Source: Rhizobium sp. BK399 (GTDB taxonomy: Bacteria > Pseudomonadota > Alphaproteobacteria > Rhizobiales > Rhizobiaceae). Taken from it: DNA of 64,000 nucleotides. Location: contig NZ_JACIAH010000007.1 in NCBI RefSeq assembly GCF_014194695.1, forward strand, positions 124,001 to 188,000, written 5' to 3'. Each line of letters opens with the position of its first letter. Positions within the stretch are counted from its first letter, which is position 1. The notes beneath the pieces were generated by a model. The model saw nothing but the letters and a program-made list of their open reading frames with translations, made no database searches and had not been told where the DNA came from. The position numbers and the translations under genes are program-made. This document shows, piece after piece, positions 59,998 to 64,000 of this stretch.

Positions 59998-60927
59998 ATG
60001 CAAACAAAACCTTTCCGGATCGGCACCCGAGGTAGCCCGCTGGCGCTCGCCCAGGCTCACGAAGCGCGTGACAGGCTGATGGCAGCGCATGGGCTTCCCG
60101 CAGAGATGTTCGAAATCGTCGTTCTCAGCACCAAGGGCGATCGCATCACCGACCGCTCGCTGGCCGAGATCGGCGGCAAGGGGCTTTTCACCGAAGAACT
60201 GGAACAGCAGCTTGCAAGCGGCGATCTCGACATTGCCGTGCATTCCGCCAAGGACATGCCGACACGACTTCCGGAGGGGCTCTGTCTTTCCGCCTACCTG
60301 CCACGCGAGGATGTCCGCGACGCGGTGATCGGGCGCACGGCGCCGAAGCTGATCGATCTGCCACATGGCGCAACCGTTGGCTCTTCGTCGCTCCGCCGCC
60401 AGGCGCTGATCCGCAGAATGCGGCCCGACATCAACGTCATTACCTTTCGCGGCCTTGTCGATACGCGACTGAGAAAGTTGCAGGAAGGCCAGGTCGACGC
60501 CACGCTACTTGCGCTCGCCGGCTTGAAGCGTCTCGGCAAGGTCGACGTGATAACCGATATTCTTTCGGCGGATACCTTTCCGCCCGCACCGGCACAGGGG
60601 GCGATCTGCATCGAAAGCCGCATTAGCGATGCCCGCGTCGACGACCTGCTTGTACCCATCAATGATGCCGCGACCTTCGACGCGGTTTCCTGTGAAAGGG
60701 CTTTTCTCGCCGCTTTGGATGGCTCCTGCCGCACGCCAATCGGCGGCTATGCCATTTGCGAAGGCGACCAGGTTCGCTTTTCCGGGCTGATCATCACGCC
60801 TGACGGTCGCAATCAGCACGCTGTCAGCGTCGACGGCCACAGGCGCGACGCGGCCGCCCTTGGCACCCGTGCCGGGCAGGAAATCCGCGCACGCGCCGGC
60901 AGCAGCTTCTTCGACGACTGGAGTTGA
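59998..60927 (+). CDS. hemC: Hydroxymethylbilane synthase (porphobilinogen deaminase)
   Basis: A 309-residue haem-pathway enzyme that joins four porphobilinogens. It begins [15 protein letters not shown], contains the dipyrromethane-cofactor Cys near [14 protein letters not shown] (residue about 245), and the substrate-binding SSSLRRQA segment. ATG 59998 gives the usual 309 residues; ATG 59992 is six bases upstream and also possible. hemD starts 7 bases after its stop. Confidence 0.95.
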   Translation: MQTKPFRIGTRGSPLALAQAHEARDRLMAAHGLPAEMFEIVVLSTKGDRITDRSLAEIGGKGLFTEELEQQLASGDLDIAVHSAKDMPTRLPEGLCLSAYLPREDVRDAVIGRTAPKLIDLPHGATVGSSSLRRQALIRRMRPDINVITFRGLVDTRLRKLQEGQVDATLLALAGLKRLGKVDVITDILSADTFPPAPAQGAICIESRISDARVDDLLVPINDAATFDAVSCERAFLAALDGSCRTPIGGYAICEGDQVRFSGLIITPDGRNQHAVSVDGHRRDAAALGTRAGQEIRARAGSSFFDDWS

Positions 60928-60934
60928 CGCTTCG

Positions 60935-61642
60935 ATGCGCGTGCTCGTGACCCGTCCTCAGCATTCGGGCGAGCGCACCGCCAAGCGTCTTCGCGAGTTG
61001 GGGCACGAGCCCATACTGCTGCCACTGTCGCGACCGGTTCACGACGCCAGTGCGGCGCTGCGCGGCTTAACCACGACCAAGGGCAGCATAGCGATCACCA
61101 GTGCCGAAGCGATCAGGGCGCTTACATCGCATGCAGCCGAACTTGCCATCCATCGTGCGCGCCCCGTCTTTGCGGTCGGCGATGCAACGGCCGAAGAAGC
61201 GCGGAAGATCGGCTTTACCTCCATCACCGCATCAGGCGGCAGCGGCACCGACCTTGCCGAGACAATCGCGAAACAGGCAGGCGGCGCTGTCGTCTATCTC
61301 GCCGGCTCGCCAAGAGCAGCGACCTTCGAGAAGCGTGCGCAGGAAATGGGTCTGCAGATCGTCGTTGTGGAATGTTACCGGATGGAGCCGATCGAGCCCT
61401 CACCTCAAACGTTGGAAACGATCCTCATCGATCAACGGCCCGACGCGGTGCTCCTTTATTCACGCCAAACGGCTGAAAATTTCTTCCATGTGGCCGCGGC
61501 ACTGATGCAGGACGGCAGCACGGATGGAATGCGCTTTCTTTGCCTCAGCAAGTCCGTCGCGGAGGTGATCCCTGCGCCGCTGCAGAGTGCGGTCAGCATT
61601 GCGGAGATGCCGGAAGAGCGCAGCCTTTTGTCGCTCCTTTGA
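60935..61642 (+). CDS. hemD: Uroporphyrinogen-III synthase
   Basis: A 235-residue HemD-family protein that closes hydroxymethylbilane to uroporphyrinogen III. The start MRVLVTRPQHSGERTAKRLRELGHEP and VFAVGDATAEEARKIGF are typical; the family is poorly conserved, so position after hemC is strong support. ATG 60935 is chosen as the family start; an upstream frame opens inside hemC. Confidence 0.93.
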   Translation: MRVLVTRPQHSGERTAKRLRELGHEPILLPLSRPVHDASAALRGLTTTKGSIAITSAEAIRALTSHAAELAIHRARPVFAVGDATAEEARKIGFTSITASGGSGTDLAETIAKQAGGAVVYLAGSPRAATFEKRAQEMGLQIVVVECYRMEPIEPSPQTLETILIDQRPDAVLLYSRQTAENFFHVAAALMQDGSTDGMRFLCLSKSVAEVIPAPLQSAVSIAEMPEERSLLSLL

Positions 61643-61730
61643 ACGCAAGCGCGCCCAAATTTTATCAAACCTCTTTCCTTGAATAGCATCACTGACTAGT
61701 TTCGTTGCAATGCATCAGTAAGAGGATCTC

Positions 61731-62969
61731 ATGGCACCAGGAAATCCGCCTCGCCACTCGAAGAACACCGAAGAGCCGGTCACCATCGATCTGGACGCGC
61801 AGGAATTTGCTTCTGCCAAGGATGCCGAAACGAAAGCCGATAAGCCGTCCGAAGCGCCCGATACGAACGCTGCGGACGAGCCTCCAGCACAGCCCGACCT
61901 GACCAGCGAGCCGTTGCCCGAAGAAACGCTGGTGGCCGCTGCCGAACCCTCACCAGAGCCGCACGAGCCAAGCAATCCCGTTCCGCCAGCACCGCCCGCC
62001 GCCCCACCGCACAGCGGTACGTCGGGCCTGATCGCAGCCGGGATCGTCGGCGGCCTGATTGCGCTTGTTGGCGCAGGCGCCATTCAGTATGCCGGCTACC
62101 TGCCAAGCTCATCGGCGCCTGCGACACCATCGGCTGACGTCGCCAACTTCTCCGCCGAGATCGACGGCCTTAAGCAATCAGTCGCCAATCTCGCCGCCGC
62201 TCCGCCCACCTCCGACACCGGTGCGCTGGAACAACGTATCGCGGCATTGGAGGCGACGACCAAGAACCCGCCCGCTGCGGCCGACACGACTGCGGTCGAT
62301 GCTCTCAATCAGAAGATTGCAGATTTGACCGGCCAGGTCGATCAACTGCGTGGCGCCGTCACTCAAGCGTCGGAGCAGAAATCCTCCGACAGCGCGGATA
62401 TTGAGCAACGCCTTGCCGAGGCGGAAAAGAAGCTCAATGAGCCACGGCAGGATGTCGCCGTCGCCCGGGCGATCGCCGCCGCCGCGCTGAAGGCAGCAAT
62501 TGATCGCGGCGGTCCGTTCGTCGCCGAACTCGACACCTTTGCAGGGGTTTCCCCCGATGATCCGGCGACCGCGGATCTGCGCAAATTTGCGGAGACCGGC
62601 GTTCCCTCGCGTGCCGAGTTGGTCCGCCAGGTGCCGGATGTCGCAACAGCAATCGTTGATTCCGTCAATCAGACCGATGCCAACCAGAGTTGGTCCGACC
62701 GGTTGATGGCGGGCGCCAAGTCGCTTGTAAAGGTCCGGCCTGTCGGCAACGTCGATGGCGAAAGCGTCGAAGCGATCGCCGCACGCATGGAAGACAAAGT
62801 GAAAAACGGCGACCTGCAGGGCGCCGCATCGGAATGGGCCGCCTTGCCGGCTGAGGCCAAACAGGCCTCCGCCGCATTCCAGCAATCCCTGGAAGCCCGC
62901 ATCCGCGTCGAGGATCTCGTGGGCAGCGCAGTGTCCAAGGCTGTTTCCAACGCTGGCAAGGAGGGCTGA
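61731..62969 (+). CDS. Mitofilin/Mic60-domain inner-membrane protein
   Basis: A 412-residue protein with an acidic, Pro-rich cytoplasmic N-terminus (about 1-95), one transmembrane helix at about 99-122, a coiled-coil stretch (about 135-260, with repeated IDALNQKIADL-like heptads) and a C-terminal mitofilin-like domain (about 290-405). Alphaproteobacterial Mic60 homologs, ancestors of the mitochondrial crista-junction protein, lie between hemD and hemY, and this gene has that position and layout. Its stop is 3 bases before the hemY start. A role in membrane shaping or outer-membrane contact is inferred from the family. Confidence 0.9.
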   Translation: MAPGNPPRHSKNTEEPVTIDLDAQEFASAKDAETKADKPSEAPDTNAADEPPAQPDLTSEPLPEETLVAAAEPSPEPHEPSNPVPPAPPAAPPHSGTSGLIAAGIVGGLIALVGAGAIQYAGYLPSSSAPATPSADVANFSAEIDGLKQSVANLAAAPPTSDTGALEQRIAALEATTKNPPAAADTTAVDALNQKIADLTGQVDQLRGAVTQASEQKSSDSADIEQRLAEAEKKLNEPRQDVAVARAIAAAALKAAIDRGGPFVAELDTFAGVSPDDPATADLRKFAETGVPSRAELVRQVPDVATAIVDSVNQTDANQSWSDRLMAGAKSLVKVRPVGNVDGESVEAIAARMEDKVKNGDLQGAASEWAALPAEAKQASAAFQQSLEARIRVEDLVGSAVSKAVSNAGKEG

Positions 62970-62972
62970 GGC

Positions 62973-64000
62973 ATGATCAGGCTCGTCGTATTCGCCCTCC
63001 TCGTTCTGGCGCTTGGCTATGGATTTTCGTGGCTGGCCGATCGCCCGGGCGATCTTTCGCTGATTTGGGAAGGCCAGCTCTACCAAACCCGGCTCATCGT
63101 CGCTGCGAGCGCCCTGATCGCGCTCATTGCGGTCGTGATGATCGTATGGTGGCTGCTGCGAACAATCTGGACGTCGCCCTATTCCGTCACCCGCTATTTT
63201 CGCGCCCGCAAGCGCGATCGCGGCTATCAGGCGCTGTCGACTGGCTTAATTGCAGCAGGCGCGGGCAACGCGCTGATGGCTCGCAAAATGGCCGCCCGCT
63301 CCCGCGGTTTGATCCGCGCCGATCAGGAGCCGCTGATCGCACTTCTCGAGGCGCAGGCCGCGTTGATCGAGGGCCGCCACGACGAAGCGCGTGCCAAGTT
63401 CGAGGAAATGACAAACGATCCCGAGACTCGCGAACTCGGGTTGCGTGGGCTGTATCTCGAAGCCAAGCGCCTCGGCGCCAACGAAGCGGCCCGGCAGTAT
63501 GCCGAAAAGGCTGCCGACAACGCGCCCTATCTGCCATGGGCCGCCCAGGCAACGCTCGAGTATCGCAGCCAGGCCGGGCGCTGGGATGATGCGATGCGGT
63601 TGCTGGAGCAGCAAAAGGCAGGTCGCGTCATCGAAAAGGCCGAGGCTGACAGGCTTCGCGCCGTTCTGTTGACCGCTCGCGCCACCGAGAAACTCGAGAA
63701 CGATCCGGCGGGCGCGCGCGACGACGCTACGCATGCCCTCAAGCTTTCGGCCGACTTCGAGCCTGCCGCAATTATCGCCGCGAAAGCCCTGTTCCGTGAA
63801 GACAAGCTGCGCAAGGCGGCCTCCATCCTCGAACAGGCATGGAAGTCGAACCCGCATCCGGACATCGGCGGCACCTATGTGCGTGCGCGCAGCGGCGATT
63901 CTGCTGCCGACCGCCTCAAGCGCGCCGAGCGCCTGGAAGCAATGCGGCCAAACAACGTCGAATCTCTGCTCCTGGTCGCTCAGGCCGCTCTCGACACTCA
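62973..64000 (+). CDS. hemY: HemY-family TPR inner-membrane protein, 3' end outside window
   Basis: The frame runs from ATG 62973 to the right edge (342 residues so far). Two N-terminal transmembrane helices (about residues 3-18 and 40-66) precede a cytoplasmic or periplasmic TPR region with repeated alpha-helical motifs (LIALLEAQAALIEGRHDEARAKFE, APYLPWAAQATLEYRSQAGRWDDAM). The proteobacterial HemY family with this HemY_N layout is linked to haem synthesis but has no known catalytic role; it is unrelated to the Bacillus HemY oxidase. GGAGGG precedes the start. Confidence 0.92.
   Translation, partial: MIRLVVFALLVLALGYGFSWLADRPGDLSLIWEGQLYQTRLIVAASALIALIAVVMIVWWLLRTIWTSPYSVTRYFRARKRDRGYQALSTGLIAAGAGNALMARKMAARSRGLIRADQEPLIALLEAQAALIEGRHDEARAKFEEMTNDPETRELGLRGLYLEAKRLGANEAARQYAEKAADNAPYLPWAAQATLEYRSQAGRWDDAMRLLEQQKAGRVIEKAEADRLRAVLLTARATEKLENDPAGARDDATHALKLSADFEPAAIIAAKALFREDKLRKAASILEQAWKSNPHPDIGGTYVRARSGDSAADRLKRAERLEAMRPNNVESLLLVAQAALDT

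Overview
This window looks like a chromosome segment of a Rhizobiaceae alphaproteobacterium (Rhizobium / Ensifer / Agrobacterium relatives). Support comes from the high-GC coding style, the atpHAGDC cluster without F0 genes, the mdh-sucCDAB-lpdA block near priA and xerC, sdhCDAB, the hemC-hemD-mitofilin-hemY group, an Omp19-like lipoprotein and the fdsGBA-fdhD-fdsD formate dehydrogenase. It is mostly core metabolism and envelope biology. I see no rRNA, tRNA, insertion sequence, prophage or CRISPR array.

Layout. 1-2306 (-): coxL-like (cut by the left edge) and coxS of a form II molybdenum hydroxylase. 2572-2838: a small glycine-zipper lipoprotein. 3008-11118: tamA-tamB, in which TamB is enlarged by seven tandem 107-residue units. 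11115-13819: an Lrp-type regulator divergent from arginase and ornithine aminotransferase, giving arginine to ornithine to glutamate semialdehyde. 14085-16623: cheW and a soluble twin-PAS chemoreceptor. 16699-23740 (-): formate dehydrogenase fdsGBA-fdhD-fdsD with its LysR regulator. 23811-25561 (-): an ArsR-type regulator, an SDR and soxR with a clear SoxR box. 25706-30820 (-): F1 ATP synthase atpHAGD-(78-residue unknown)-atpC. 31081-38667: a membrane protein, priA, an AAA ATPase, an acyltransferase, xerC, a TraB/GumN protein and cytochrome b561. 38763-50067 (-): mdh-sucCD-sucA-yciI-sucB, then a periplasmic protein, an SDR, a LysE exporter and lpdA. 50248-51966 (-): zapE and the Omp19-like lipoprotein. 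52187-55615 (-): sdhCDAB. 55928-59924: a Gly-rich secreted protein and the operon tsaD-gpsA-yciI-EVE-methyltransferase (-). 59998-64000 (+): hemC-hemD-mitofilin/Mic60-like-hemY (hemY cut by the right edge).

How the genes work together. Succinyl-CoA ligase, 2-oxoglutarate dehydrogenase (E1, E2, E3), succinate dehydrogenase and malate dehydrogenase make up much of the TCA cycle. Formate dehydrogenase and the TCA enzymes supply NADH, succinate dehydrogenase feeds quinone, and the F1 sector is encoded nearby. Several operons are packed with ATGA or TGATG overlaps that suggest translational coupling.

The most notable signals are the regular repeat array in TamB, an uncharacterised Cys-containing protein coupled on both sides between atpD and atpC, a YciI protein inside the suc operon, and several sharp palindromes that fit operators: SoxR box, ATAG-N7-CTAT before fds, a paired repeat before arginase, and one upstream of mdh. 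No wholly new system such as a defence island is evident.
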